Counted from the stretch's first letter, positions 17,242 through 26,836 are shown. The stretch: DNA of 37,651 nt from Colwellia sp. (GCA_016765685.1 JAESPR010000062.1:1-37651); one strand, 5' to 3'. Program-made: numbers and translations. The notes: generated by a model not told the origin, from the sequence alone.

Positions 17242-17937
17242 ATGCCAATCGCTCACGCTCAAACAGTTACCAGAAAATCCATTAATGAAAACACCGTGCA
17301 GCGACGCTCTAAAGGCGAACGTACTCGGGAAAAAATACTGCTAGCGGCAATTGATGTGCTAGCGTCAAAAGGAATAAAAGGTACTACCCATAGAGCTATT
17401 GCAAGTTATGCACAAATACAGTTATCTTTAACGACCTATTATTTCAAAGATATTAGTGAATTAGTGCAACAAGCATTTCAATTAAACTCTGAATACCTTA
17501 GAACCAGAACAGATAGCATTTTACAGCAAGCTTTTACTTCGTTAGAAAATATTGATAAAGCGGCATTAAGAAAGATATCAGTGAAAAATGAATTATGTGA
17601 GCAGTTAGCTACAATGACTAGTCATTATTTATTTGAAAACATTAAAAAAGAAGCGGTATCCCTTGCCGTTGAACAATTAATGTTTACTACGGTACAAGTC
17701 AGCCCTGAATTGAAAAAATTGGCCTATGAACACGAACAATCTCAATTAAGACCATTCACTAAATTAGCCCAACATTTTAATAAAAAAGACCCCGAAATTG
17801 ATGCACAAATAATGCGTACTATTTTTTCACAATTACAATATAGCCAACTGCCTTTAGCACCAAATGAACGTTCTATTGAACCTATTCAAAAAGTGACTAA
17901 AAAATTGATGTGTTGGATTATGGGATTGAAAAACTAA
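17242..17937 (+). CDS. TetR-family transcriptional regulator
   Basis: A 231-residue regulator. After a flexible N-terminus of about 22 residues there is a TetR helix-turn-helix (KGERTREKILLAAIDVLASKGIKGTTHRAIASYAQIQLSLTTYYFKDISEL), including the usual LTTYYFK recognition-helix end. The C-terminal ligand domain is all-helical and unassigned. It is convergent with the acyl-CoA dehydrogenase gene, so it could control that gene or a distant one. Family members near acyl-CoA dehydrogenases often respond to acyl-CoA, but that is only a context inference. No ribosome site is obvious before ATG 17242, so the start may be off by a few codons. Confidence 0.9.
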   Translation: MPIAHAQTVTRKSINENTVQRRSKGERTREKILLAAIDVLASKGIKGTTHRAIASYAQIQLSLTTYYFKDISELVQQAFQLNSEYLRTRTDSILQQAFTSLENIDKAALRKISVKNELCEQLATMTSHYLFENIKKEAVSLAVEQLMFTTVQVSPELKKLAYEHEQSQLRPFTKLAQHFNKKDPEIDAQIMRTIFSQLQYSQLPLAPNERSIEPIQKVTKKLMCWIMGLKN

Positions 17938-17988
17938 TTTTGATCAACGTATAGCTCCGTAATATACGACCGCCAAGAAGGGCAAACA

Positions 17989-18022
17989 TAGAAACGCACA
18001 AGTTTTGGCTTGTGCGTTTCTA
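17989..18022. terminator. Bidirectional hairpin between convergent genes
   Basis: A perfect 14-bp stem (TAGAAACGCACAAG and its complement) with a 6-base loop TTTTGG lies between the ends of the TetR-type gene and the acyl-CoA dehydrogenase gene. The stem is strong, but the T-tract is short on both strands, so it is called from stem strength and position. The following TATTATACCAATT looks like the end of the 5873-6145 repeat family, but nothing else of that repeat follows. Confidence 0.6.
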
Positions 18023-18059
18023 TTATACCAATTGCACTAACTGAGTGAGCATTTTCAAA

Positions 18060-19883
18060 TTATAAAAATGATAACAATTCTTGATCCAGTTGCATCAAGG
18101 TTTTTGGATCAGCCATCATCGTTTTCGCTAAAGATTTTGTTCTTGGCAACATACGTTCAAAATAAAACTCAGCGGTTTTAATTTTTGCACGATAAAAATC
18201 ACGATTTTCTAAGTTTTTATCGGCTAGTTTCTCATAAGCTGACTGCGCCATTTGTGCCCAAAAATAAGCCATAACGATATAACCAGAATACATTAAGTAA
18301 TCAACCGAAGCCGAGCCCACAATATCTCTATTTTTCTTAGCTTTCAGCGCTAATCGGAGCGAATATTGCTGCCAATTAGCAACCGCTTTACTTAAGGGCC
18401 AAATAAACTTATTCATTTGACGTTTATGTGGGTTGCTTGAAATCACGCTTTTGTTTTTACAAAAAATTAATACTTCTTTAGCGAAGGCTTTTAATGACTT
18501 ACCACGGGTAAGTAAAATTTTACGACCCAGTAAATCAAGCGCTTGTATACCCGTTGTGCCTTCATATAGGGTCGCAATTCTCGCATCGCGCACAATTTGC
18601 TCCATGCCCCACTCTTTAATATAACCATGCCCCCCAAATATTTGTAAACCATGGTTCGCACTTTCTGAGCCAAGTTCGGTTAAGAAGGCTTTAAGAATGG
18701 GTGTAATAAAACCTAACCGTTCATCTGCAATTTCCTTTTCTGCTGCTGTTTTCGCCATTTCAATGTCATCAACAATTTTGGCGGTATAATAAATCATCGC
18801 CCGACCACCTTCTACAATGGCTTTTTGGGTCATTAACATTTTACGAACATCGGGGTGAACTATAATAGGATCAGCAACTTGCTCTGGAAATTTCTTACCG
18901 GTAAGGGAGCGCATTGATAAACGCTCTTTTGCATAAATTAAGGAATTTTGATAAGCCAACTCAGCCGTGCAAACACCTTGTAAAGCGGTACCAACCCGTG
19001 CAGTATTCATAAAGGTGAACATACATTCTAAACCCTTATTTTCTTGGCCAATAAGTTCACCTACCGCATTATCAAAATTGAGCACAGCTGTTGACGAAGC
19101 TTTAATGCCCATTTTATCTTCAATGGAACCACAGGTAACATGATTAGTTTCACCTAAGTTACCCATAGCATCGCTTTTAACTTTAGGTACAATAAACAAC
19201 GAAATGCCCCGTGTACCTGCTGGTGCGCCGGGTAATCTAGCCAATACAATATGAATAATATTGTCGGTTAAGTCATGATCTCCTGCTGAAATAAATATTT
19301 TGGTGCCGGTAATGTTATAAGTGCCATCACCATTTGGCTCTGCCTTGGTTTTAACTTGACCTAAATCAGTACCACACTGCGGCTCTGTTAAACACATAGT
19401 ACCTGTCCATGTACCTTCTGTTAAACGCGTTAAATACAATTCTTTTTGCGCATCAGTACCATGTGTTTGTACCGTATTCATTGCGCCATGACTTAAACCC
19501 GGATACATAGCCCAAGACCAGTTAGCCGTGCCCATCATCTCAGATTTAACCATACCCAGTGATGGTGGTAAGCCTTGGCCACCATGTTCAATAGGGTGTG
19601 ATAGGCTTTGCCAACCGCCGTCTACATATTTCTTATATGCTTCTTTAAAGCCCTTAGGCGTCGTTACCTTACCATTATCGAAAGTACAGCCTTCTTTATC
19701 ACCACTCTGGTATAAAGGTAATAATTCATTTTCACAAAACTTAGCACATTCTTGAAAAATAGCATCCGTTAAATCGGGTGTTGCTTCCTCAAATTCAGGA
19801 TATTTTTTATAATGATCATAATAATCAAAGACATCTTCAATTAAAAATTTAATGTCTTTTATCGGGGCTTTGTAAGTAAGCAT
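18060..19883 (-). CDS. Acyl-CoA dehydrogenase, DmdC-like
   Basis: A 607-residue flavoenzyme starting at ATG 19883, set by AGGAG 6 bases ahead; a longer frame to 19937 lacks this. The long form with the C-terminal Acyl-CoA_dh_C region is the DmdC group. Visible landmarks are EECAKFCENELLPLY-like N-terminal helices, TGTMCLTEPQCGTDLG (FAD/substrate loop), ITGTKIFISAGDHD, and GHGYIKEWGMEQIVRDARIATLYEGTTGIQALDL with the catalytic Glu of YEGTTG. It oxidises an acyl-CoA to the enoyl-CoA. In the DmdC group this can be 3-methylmercaptopropionyl-CoA from the DMSP pathway, but many close relatives act on ordinary fatty acids. No dmdB or dmdD is next to it, so the substrate stays open. Confidence 0.9.
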   Translation of the reverse strand: MLTYKAPIKDIKFLIEDVFDYYDHYKKYPEFEEATPDLTDAIFQECAKFCENELLPLYQSGDKEGCTFDNGKVTTPKGFKEAYKKYVDGGWQSLSHPIEHGGQGLPPSLGMVKSEMMGTANWSWAMYPGLSHGAMNTVQTHGTDAQKELYLTRLTEGTWTGTMCLTEPQCGTDLGQVKTKAEPNGDGTYNITGTKIFISAGDHDLTDNIIHIVLARLPGAPAGTRGISLFIVPKVKSDAMGNLGETNHVTCGSIEDKMGIKASSTAVLNFDNAVGELIGQENKGLECMFTFMNTARVGTALQGVCTAELAYQNSLIYAKERLSMRSLTGKKFPEQVADPIIVHPDVRKMLMTQKAIVEGGRAMIYYTAKIVDDIEMAKTAAEKEIADERLGFITPILKAFLTELGSESANHGLQIFGGHGYIKEWGMEQIVRDARIATLYEGTTGIQALDLLGRKILLTRGKSLKAFAKEVLIFCKNKSVISSNPHKRQMNKFIWPLSKAVANWQQYSLRLALKAKKNRDIVGSASVDYLMYSGYIVMAYFWAQMAQSAYEKLADKNLENRDFYRAKIKTAEFYFERMLPRTKSLAKTMMADPKTLMQLDQELLSFL

Positions 19884-20131
19884 TGTTTCTCCTACCCTTG
19901 AGGTAATGTATGGTGCTGTGATTGGGTACAGCTTCATAACTATAGATAATAATAGTGATTAAAACACTGGTCGTACCACTTATTCAAGTTGTTTTTGATC
20001 TTTTTTGAAAAAAAACTCACCGACTTCGACTAATCGACTGTTTATCATAGCAAAATTTTGAAAGTTTCTGGGAAGAAAAACTGATAACATAACCGTCTAA
20101 AATTAATTCATAGCCAAAATTTGAGAAGTTA

Positions 20132-20593
20132 ATGCCAGCAAGCTATTTAGAGATACAATTAGATCAACAGCCCATAGAATTATGTAAACTACTTAAAATT
20201 GCCAATTTAGTTGCTGGCGGTGGTGAAGCCAAAGTAGTAATCAGTGAAGGTTATGTTTTGCTCAATGGAGAAGTAGAGTATCAAAAACGCAAAAAGATTT
20301 ATCACAATGATATCGTTGAGTTTAATGGTGAAACGTTACAAGTTATTGTTAATGAAGATTTAGCTAACACCACAACAAGTACCCCTGAAAATGATACTAC
20401 CGGACAAGCTGCTTATCAAACTCAGGGAAGTGACGCCGATTCGACGACAAGAAATTCGGCAGAAAGAAAGGCCAAACAGCGTAAAAACAAAAGTAATAAA
20501 GCAGAAAAAACAGCAAAAAAAACAGCACTAAATGACGAAGGTGCTGTTAATAAAAGTAAAAGTAAAAGTAAAAGAAAATCTATATCTTTCTAA
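20132..20593 (+). CDS. RNA-binding S4-domain protein, YbcJ-like, with Lys-rich tail
   Basis: A 153-residue protein. Residues about 1-80 are an S4 domain: LCKLLKIANLVAGGGEAKVVISEGYVLLNGEVEYQKRKKIYHNDIVEFNGE matches the YbcJ group (E. coli YbcJ is about 70 residues). S4 domains bind structured RNA, often on the ribosome. The second half is extra. It is an acidic/Ser/Thr linker followed by a Lys/Ser-rich tail (ERKAKQRKNKSNKAEKTAKK to KSKSKRKS), probably disordered. The tail is coded in part by a hexamer, AAAAGT, repeated at 20552-20575. The gene converges on eda with 25 bp between the stops. The tail could add non-specific RNA binding. Confidence 0.88.
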   Translation: MPASYLEIQLDQQPIELCKLLKIANLVAGGGEAKVVISEGYVLLNGEVEYQKRKKIYHNDIVEFNGETLQVIVNEDLANTTTSTPENDTTGQAAYQTQGSDADSTTRNSAERKAKQRKNKSNKAEKTAKKTALNDEGAVNKSKSKSKRKSISF

Positions 20594-20618
20594 TTCTTTC
20601 TATTTCTTTCTAAGATAT

Positions 20619-21266
20619 TTATTTTACGAAACTAAGTGCTTGTTTAGCGAGTTTGGTAATTTCAGACCAGTTTTTACTTTCTACCACGTTGTTAGGCACT
20701 AACCAAGAGCCACCACAACAAACAACATTTGGTAATGCTAAGTAATCACGAACATTTTTTAAGTTAATTCCTCCGGTTGGGCAAAACTTAATATCAGGAA
20801 ATGGACCTCCGATAGATTTTATAGCATTCACACCGCCAGAAGCTTCTGCTGGGAAGAATTTTAAATGGTCGTAACCAAAATCAGACGCATCCATTAATTC
20901 AGAAATTGAAGAGATACCAGGGATTAAGGCAATATTTCCTTCATTACCAGCCTGTAATAAGTCTTTAGTTAAACCGGGGCTAATTGCAAACTTAGCACCT
21001 GCATCAACAGACTGTTGCAGTTGATGGCGATTAGTAACCGTACCTGAGCCAATAATCGCTTCAGGTAACTCTTTAGCTATTATACTGATCACGTCGAGTG
21101 CTGCCGGTGTGCGTAAAGTTACTTCTAATACGTTAACATCGGCGGCTAAAAGTGCCTCGGCAATTGGTAAAGCATCGGCTACTTTATTAATCACTAATAC
21201 TGGCACAATGGGTCCCATAGCAAAAAGTTCCTTTGGCATAATCTGCCAATTTTTTGATACTGTCAT
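20619..21266 (-). CDS. eda: KDPG aldolase
   Basis: A 215-residue aldolase that splits 2-keto-3-deoxy-6-phosphogluconate into pyruvate and glyceraldehyde 3-phosphate, the last Entner-Doudoroff step. Start ATG 21266 is favoured by AGAGG 5 bases ahead; upstream in-frame starts lack this. E48 (LEVTLRTP) and K136 (LKFFPAE), the Schiff-base lysine, are in place. The phosphate-binding GTVTN and CPTGGIN segments are also readable. It is the fourth and last gene of zwf-pgl-edd-eda, 122 bp after edd, and is expected to share the HexR control. Confidence 0.97.
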   Translation of the reverse strand: MTVSKNWQIMPKELFAMGPIVPVLVINKVADALPIAEALLAADVNVLEVTLRTPAALDVISIIAKELPEAIIGSGTVTNRHQLQQSVDAGAKFAISPGLTKDLLQAGNEGNIALIPGISSISELMDASDFGYDHLKFFPAEASGGVNAIKSIGGPFPDIKFCPTGGINLKNVRDYLALPNVVCCGGSWLVPNNVVESKNWSEITKLAKQALSFVK

Positions 21267-21388
21267 AAATCCTCTGTTGTCTTTTGGCATTCAACACTTG
21301 CTGATGCGTCATTTTTTTAGGTTACTTTTTGTTTGTTCAACTCATGAACAAACTGCATACTCATTAATCCATTTACTCATCAAATTAT

Positions 21389-23215
21389 TTACTCATCAAA
21401 CAAAGAGCAAGCACCCGTTTCAGCCGAGCTTAGGTTACGGCGCATGAAACCAAATATTTCACGTCCCATGCCTTGGTGATGGCCATTAACTTGAAATTGA
21501 GCCGTATCACGTGTTGCTAACTCTTGCTCATCAACCAATAATGTTAACTCTCCCGTTACACCATCAAGATTAATCATGTCACCGGTTTTAACTTTGGCAA
21601 TTAAACCACCGTCTAACGCTTCTGGGCATAAATGAATTGCTGCGGGCACCTTGCCTGAAGCGCCAGACATACGACCATCGGTCACTAAAGCCACTTTAAA
21701 ACCTTTGTCTTGTAAAACACCTAGCAATGGTGTCAGCTTATGTAACTCTGGCATACCGCGCGCTTTCGGGCCTTGGAAACGAACCACGGCAACAAAATCT
21801 TTCTCTAACTCGCCGTTATCAAAGGCTGTTTGCAATTCATGTTGATCTTCAAAAACAATCGCTGGCGCTTTAATAACATAACTACCATCTCGCAACGATG
21901 AAGTTTTTAAGACCGAAACACCTAAATTACCCTTAAGTGTTTTTAAACCGCCATCGGCTTTAAATGGCTTAGCCACGGTAGCAATAACGGTTTTATCACC
22001 CGACTCATTAACACCATCTACCCATTTAAGCTCACCATTGTCTAATACTGGTTTTTGGGTATAGCGTGTTAAGCCACGCCCACAAATAGTTTCAACATCT
22101 TCATGTATCAAACCACCGGCAATTAGCTCTTTAAATAACAAAGCCATACCACCTGCTTCTTGGAATTGGTTAATATCAGCATGACCATTAGGGTAAATTT
22201 TAGTAATTAACGGCACTGCATGAGATAAATCATTAAAATCTTGGAAATTAATGATAATGCCAGCAGCACGTGCAAAAGCGATAATATGCATGGTCAGATT
22301 TGTTGAACCACCCGTTGCTAAAAGAGCAACAATGGCATTGACAACAGAGCGCTCATCAACCATTTCACCAATGGGCATATAATTGCCTGACTGCTGTGTT
22401 AAACGAGTAACTTGACGCGCTGCTGCTTTAGTTAATTCTTCACGTAATGGCGTGTTTGGCGCGATAAAAGATGCACCGGGTAAATGCAAACCCATCACTT
22501 CTACTACGAGTTGGTTAGAGTTTGCCGTGCCAAAAAAAGTACAAGTACCTGCAGAATGATACGAAGCAGATTCTGCTTCTAATAAGGCTTCTTCATCCAC
22601 TTCGCCTTTAGCATATTGCTGACGAACACGGGCTTTTTCTTTGTTTGGAAGTCCTGATGGCATTGGGCCTGCGGGAACAAATACTATCGGTAAGTGACCA
22701 AAAGTCATGCTTGCAATCAATAAACCGGGCACAATTTTATCGCAAATACCCAACATTAAAGAGCCATCAAACATATTGTGAGATAAGCCAACCGCCGTTG
22801 CCATGGCAATGACATCACGACTCATTAAACTTAAATCCATGCCCGGCTGACCTTGGGTAACACCGTCACACATTGCCGGAACACCGCCGGCAAACTGTGC
22901 GATACCACCCGTTGATTTAATCGCTTCTTTGATTATTTGCGGGTAAGTTTCATACGGTTGATGTGCACTTAACATGTCGTTATAAGCTGAAATGATGGCA
23001 ATATCTGAATGATTCAAACCCTTAATGGTTTGTTTATCATCTTTACCACAAGCGGCAAAACCGTGCGCTAAATTACCACAGGACAAACTAGCACGATGCA
23101 CCGTATTTGATTTTGCAGCCGCTATTTTTGCTAGATACTCTTTACGAGTTACAGCACTTCGGGCGATAATTCGCTCAGTAATGTCTACTATTTCTTGCTT
23201 CATTGCTATTTTCAT
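21389..23215 (-). CDS. edd: 6-phosphogluconate dehydratase
   Basis: A 608-residue enzyme that dehydrates 6-phosphogluconate to KDPG, the first committed Entner-Doudoroff step. It is an IlvD/Edd-family iron-sulfur protein. Conserved segments include [78 protein letters not shown] and [19 protein letters not shown]. The Cys of AMCDG and GTCTFFG are the expected cluster ligands. The length matches Edd (about 600). The gap to pgl upstream is 88 bp. Two starts, ATG 23215 and ATG 23203, are close together; the first is used. Confidence 0.97.
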   Translation of the reverse strand: MKIAMKQEIVDITERIIARSAVTRKEYLAKIAAAKSNTVHRASLSCGNLAHGFAACGKDDKQTIKGLNHSDIAIISAYNDMLSAHQPYETYPQIIKEAIKSTGGIAQFAGGVPAMCDGVTQGQPGMDLSLMSRDVIAMATAVGLSHNMFDGSLMLGICDKIVPGLLIASMTFGHLPIVFVPAGPMPSGLPNKEKARVRQQYAKGEVDEEALLEAESASYHSAGTCTFFGTANSNQLVVEVMGLHLPGASFIAPNTPLREELTKAAARQVTRLTQQSGNYMPIGEMVDERSVVNAIVALLATGGSTNLTMHIIAFARAAGIIINFQDFNDLSHAVPLITKIYPNGHADINQFQEAGGMALLFKELIAGGLIHEDVETICGRGLTRYTQKPVLDNGELKWVDGVNESGDKTVIATVAKPFKADGGLKTLKGNLGVSVLKTSSLRDGSYVIKAPAIVFEDQHELQTAFDNGELEKDFVAVVRFQGPKARGMPELHKLTPLLGVLQDKGFKVALVTDGRMSGASGKVPAAIHLCPEALDGGLIAKVKTGDMINLDGVTGELTLLVDEQELATRDTAQFQVNGHHQGMGREIFGFMRRNLSSAETGACSLFDE

Positions 23216-23303
23216 AAATTTACTTCTTACTGTTTATCTTTATGGTTACTTATTTAATTACTTATTTGATCATTTATATATTGCTTGCACAACACAAATG
23301 CGA

Positions 23304-23999
23304 CTACTCAGCCCAATAAACTTGGGTGTTTATATCATCACCGTGTAAAAAAGCACGAATAGGCATATCAAAAATATCTGTAGCCGCAAGTGCTTTATCT
23401 AACACCTGCTTTTTACCTGTACCACAAACATGCAAAAATGTATTTTTACTTTGTTTTAATGTGGCAAAGCTAAAAGTAATGCGTTGATGAGGTGCGGTTT
23501 TTGGCTCAACTTTCATTAGAGCATTTTCATTCGATAGGGCTAATCCCTCTGCTATTTGTTCGCTACAAGGAAACAATGACGCAGTATGGCCGTCTTCACC
23601 CATACCTAAAATTAGTACGTCTAATGGTAATAATGCATTATTAGCGGCAAGATTAAGATCTGCTAAGGCTTCATCACATAAGTCTTCGCCTTGCTTTAAG
23701 TGAAAAAACTTAGCCGCTGCGGCATTATTTTGTAATAAATTTTCATGCACTAAACGGGTATTGCTGGCATCGTCATTCATATCAACCCAGCGTTCATCAG
23801 CTAAAGTGATGGTGACTTTTTGCCAGTCAATGGCTTTATTTGATAAAACCTTGAAAAACCCTTTCGGCGTTGAACCACCTGAAACCGCAATACTGGCTTT
23901 ACCTTTTAAGGCAATAGCCGCTTGCAATATTTGGCTAACCTTTTCTGCCAATGCTGCATCTAGTTGCGCTCGAGAACTAAAATCATTTAATTGAAACAT
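23304..23999 (-). CDS. pgl: 6-phosphogluconolactonase
   Basis: A 231-residue soluble enzyme that hydrolyses 6-phosphogluconolactone to 6-phosphogluconate. The SIS-like/NagB fold is marked by ISVAVSGGSTPKGFFKVL-type phosphate binding (SIAVSGGSTPKGFF), TLADERWVDMNDDASNTRLV and LILGMGEDGHTASLFP, which carries the catalytic GEDGHTAS. Start ATG 23999 is used; a GTG at 24014 is possible but would overlap zwf. Only 2 bp separate it from the zwf stop, so the two genes are tightly coupled. It provides the substrate for edd directly downstream. Confidence 0.96.
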   Translation of the reverse strand: MFQLNDFSSRAQLDAALAEKVSQILQAAIALKGKASIAVSGGSTPKGFFKVLSNKAIDWQKVTITLADERWVDMNDDASNTRLVHENLLQNNAAAAKFFHLKQGEDLCDEALADLNLAANNALLPLDVLILGMGEDGHTASLFPCSEQIAEGLALSNENALMKVEPKTAPHQRITFSFATLKQSKNTFLHVCGTGKKQVLDKALAATDIFDMPIRAFLHGDDINTQVYWAE

Positions 24000-24001
24000 T
24001 T

Positions 24002-25471
24002 TTATTCTACCCACTGGCGATCATCTCGCGCAATTAAAGAAATAGAAGAAACCGGTCCCCATGAACCTGCTGCATAAGATTTAGGTTTTTCATTCGTTGC
24101 TTGCCACGCATCAATAATACTGTCAGCCCATGCCCAAGCAGCTTCAACTTCATCGCGACTAACAAATAATGATTGATTTCCATTTAATACTTCTAACATT
24201 AAACGTTCATAAGCGTCGATAACACGTTGATCTTGATAGGTATCGTTAAAGCTCAAATCAAGTTTATTTTCTTGGATATTCATTTGCGAGGCGATACCAG
24301 GAATTTTGTTCATCATTTGCAATTCAACTCCCTCATCAGGCTGCAAACGAATAGTTAACTTATTAGCAGGTAAATCACTGTAGCTATCTTTGAAAATATT
24401 GTGCGGTTGCTCTTTAAAGTGCACCACTATTTCGCTGTGTTTTTTAGGCATACGCTTACCTGTTCTTAAATAAAACGGCACACCTGACCAACGCCAATTA
24501 TCAATTTCAGCTTTAATGGCAACAAAAGTTTCAGTTTTACTACCCTTATTAGCCCCTTCTTCGTTCAAATAACCGGGGACTTCAACACCATTTAAGTAAC
24601 CATCAGCATATTGGCCACGCACCGTTTTCTCTTTCACATTAGAACGATCAATAGGACAAAGAGCTTTCACCGCTTTTAATTTTTCAGCACGAATACACTC
24701 TGCACTTAAATCAGCAGGAGGTTCCATGGCTAATAAAGAGAGAATTTGTAATAAATGATTTTGGATCATATCGCGCATTTGACCCGCTTCATCATAAAAA
24801 CCCCAACGCCCTTCTATACCAACACATTCAGCCACCGTGATCTGTACATGATCAATGCTATTTCGGTCCCAGTTATTGGTAAACAATGAATTGGCAAAGC
24901 GTAATACTAATAAATTTAAAACAGTTTCTTTACCCAAATAATGATCAATACGATAGGTTTGATTTTCTTTGAAAAAACGAGCAACTTGATCATTAATCAC
25001 TTTTGATGATTCTAAAGAATGACCTATAGGTTTTTCCATCACTACGCGATCATTGTCGCTAATAAGTTTTGCATGATTTAAACCATCACAAATATCACCA
25101 TATATAGCAGGGGGGGTTGAGAAGTAATAAACCCGCGTACTATTACCTTTAGCTAAGGTTGCTGATAATTTTTTATAAGCGGAAGCTTGTTTCATATCAA
25201 GCTGCTGATAAACTAAACGGGCGGTAAAACGGGCTAAAATCACTTCATCTATTGTTTCTTTAACAAAATCATTTAAGTTTTTTAACACAATCGTTTTGAA
25301 TTCTTCAAGACTATGTTGTTGACGTGCAACACCAACAATACGGCTTTTTTCATTAATTAAGCCACATACTTCTAATTGGTATAACGCAGGTAATAGCTTA
25401 CGTCGTGACAAATCACCTAAAGCGCCAAAAATAACGATTTCACTGGCAGATTGACCTTCTAATTTATTCAT
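24002..25471 (-). CDS. zwf: Glucose-6-phosphate 1-dehydrogenase
   Basis: A 489-residue enzyme that oxidises glucose 6-phosphate to 6-phosphogluconolactone with NADP+ (or NAD+). The Rossmann start FGALGDLSRRKLLPALYQL, the substrate motif RIDHYLGKETV with the catalytic His, and the EKPIGHSL segment are intact. It is the first gene of zwf-pgl-edd-eda. Its start lies 89 bp from the HexR box at 25560-25574, so HexR can directly control the operon. A GAGGT ribosome site lies about 12 bases before ATG, slightly far. Confidence 0.97.
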   Translation of the reverse strand: MNKLEGQSASEIVIFGALGDLSRRKLLPALYQLEVCGLINEKSRIVGVARQQHSLEEFKTIVLKNLNDFVKETIDEVILARFTARLVYQQLDMKQASAYKKLSATLAKGNSTRVYYFSTPPAIYGDICDGLNHAKLISDNDRVVMEKPIGHSLESSKVINDQVARFFKENQTYRIDHYLGKETVLNLLVLRFANSLFTNNWDRNSIDHVQITVAECVGIEGRWGFYDEAGQMRDMIQNHLLQILSLLAMEPPADLSAECIRAEKLKAVKALCPIDRSNVKEKTVRGQYADGYLNGVEVPGYLNEEGANKGSKTETFVAIKAEIDNWRWSGVPFYLRTGKRMPKKHSEIVVHFKEQPHNIFKDSYSDLPANKLTIRLQPDEGVELQMMNKIPGIASQMNIQENKLDLSFNDTYQDQRVIDAYERLMLEVLNGNQSLFVSRDEVEAAWAWADSIIDAWQATNEKPKSYAAGSWGPVSSISLIARDDRQWVE

Positions 25472-25559
25472 AAAATTTTTCGACCTCGTATCTAATTATG
25501 TAACTTAACTACATATACCCCTAATTTAGCGCTTGAATGTTAATCAGTAAAGAACTTTT

Positions 25560-25574
25560 TGTAATTTTATTACA
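25560..25574. promoter_or_regulatory. Candidate HexR operator upstream of zwf
   Basis: TGTAATTTTATTACA is a 15-base palindrome matching the HexR consensus (TGTAAT..ATTACA type) reported for gammaproteobacteria. It is 89 bp upstream of the zwf start in the zwf-hexR divergent region, where HexR, encoded at the other end, is known in relatives to repress or activate central-carbon genes in response to KDPG. Confidence 0.85.
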
Positions 25575-25723
25575 TTTTATTTGAAAAGTGCCGATAAAAC
25601 CTATTTTACTGGTAATAACTAATAAACGCCTAGCTTAGCCCACAAAATAATGCCCTCGCCATGTTGTTTAATTATTAAACATTTGCTAATTACAGCTATT
25701 TTGCATAACATCACTCGCAATTA

Positions 25724-25738
25724 TGAAATAAAATTTCA
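25724..25738. promoter_or_regulatory. Second HexR-like palindrome
   Basis: TGAAATAAAATTTCA is a perfect 15-base palindrome with an AT-rich centre. It differs from the HexR consensus by one base in each half (A for T at position 3 and its mirror). It lies between the box at 25560 and hexR and may serve hexR itself. Confidence 0.55.
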
Positions 25739-25767
25739 TTTTTTCTGTTACTAAAGCAGAAAATAAA

Positions 25768-25799
25768 TTACAGTACACATATACTGTAATAAAATAGTC
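25768..25799. promoter_or_regulatory. Inverted repeat overlapping a weak HexR half-site near hexR
   Basis: TTACAGTA at 25768-25775 and TACTGTAA at 25782-25789 form a perfect 8-bp inverted repeat with a 6-base gap. TGTAATAAAATAGTC (25785-25799) overlaps it and matches the first half of the HexR consensus but not the second. This is 119-150 bp upstream of the hexR start, so it may be an operator for hexR or another regulator. Confidence 0.45.
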
Positions 25800-25917
25800 G
25801 TTGTTACTTGTACTTTATTGACACGTAAACTGCACTTAAATTTTAACCTTACAAAGCAAAAAATGAAGTCTAAAAATTTGGCTTCTATCTAATAAGTAGA
25901 GCTAGGATCACAAAATA

Positions 25918-26766
25918 ATGAATATATTAGAAAAGATCACTAACGAACTAGACACCCTAAGTAAATCTGAGCGTAAAGTCGCTGAAGTTATATTATCCTC
26001 ACCCAGCACCGTTATTCACTCAAGTATAGCGGCGCTAGCCAAACAAGCGAACATAAGTGAACCTACAGTTAATCGCTTTTGTCGTCGGTTAGATACTAAA
26101 GGGTATCCTGATTTTAAACTACATTTAGCACAGAGTTTAGCGAACGGAACCCCCTACGTTAACCGCCATGTAGATGAGAACGATAGCGCGGAAGAGTACA
26201 CCTCTAAAATTTTTGAATCGACTATGGCAAATCTTGAATTAGCCCGTAAAAGTTTAGATGCCTCTTTGATCAATCGCTCAGTAGATGTACTTACCCAGGC
26301 CAGTAAAATTTCATTTTTTGGTTTAGGCGCTTCAGCCGTTGTCGCTCATGATGCCCAAAATAAGTTTTTCCGTTTCAATGTACCCGTTGTTTATTTCGAT
26401 GACATTTTAATGCAACGTATGAGTGCTATAAACAGTCGCCAAGGTGATGTGGTTATAGTGATATCTCATACTGGAAGAACCAAATCGTTAGTAGAAGTTG
26501 CTAGTTTAGCCAAAGAGAATGATGCAACCGTAATAGGCATCACCACCAAAGACACTCCATTGGCTAAAGAATGCAGCATTGTTTTGTCTGTTGATGTTGC
26601 TGAGGATACCGATCTATATATGCCTATGTCGTCAAGAATAGCGCAATTAGCGTTAATTGATGTACTAGCAACAGGTTTTACCTTAAGGCGTGGCAGTAAA
26701 TTCAGAGATAATTTAAAGAAAGTAAAAGACAGTTTAAGAAGTTCACGCTTTGAGAAAAAAGACTAA
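25918..26766 (+). CDS. hexR: HexR, RpiR-family regulator of central carbon metabolism
   Basis: A 282-residue regulator. The N-terminal RpiR helix-turn-helix (about 1-78) contains LSKSERKVAEVILSSPSTVIHSSIAALAKQANISEPTVNRFCRRL. The C-terminal SIS sugar-phosphate domain (about 125-255) contains KISFFGLGASAVVAHDAQNKFFR and VIVISHTGRTKSLVEVASLAKEN. HexR binds KDPG and controls zwf, edd, eda, pyk and other genes. Its location, divergent from zwf and directly before pyk, is the standard one in Shewanella and relatives. It is 70 bp ahead of pyk and probably co-transcribed. Confidence 0.95.
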   Translation: MNILEKITNELDTLSKSERKVAEVILSSPSTVIHSSIAALAKQANISEPTVNRFCRRLDTKGYPDFKLHLAQSLANGTPYVNRHVDENDSAEEYTSKIFESTMANLELARKSLDASLINRSVDVLTQASKISFFGLGASAVVAHDAQNKFFRFNVPVVYFDDILMQRMSAINSRQGDVVIVISHTGRTKSLVEVASLAKENDATVIGITTKDTPLAKECSIVLSVDVAEDTDLYMPMSSRIAQLALIDVLATGFTLRRGSKFRDNLKKVKDSLRSSRFEKKD

Positions 26767-26836
26767 ATTTTTAACAATCAATTTGTACAAAAATCGATTT
26801 TTTATAAAAAACAGATAAGAAGTTATAAGGATTACA

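Noticed and set aside
18021-18060. Possible second copy of the 5873-6145 repeat
   Set aside because: Only the first dozen or so bases (TATACCAATT) agree; the rest differs and no partner end is seen.
26789-26802. AAAAATCGATTTTT as a HexR site for pyk
   Set aside because: It is a perfect palindrome but lacks the TGTAAT/ATTACA ends of the HexR consensus.
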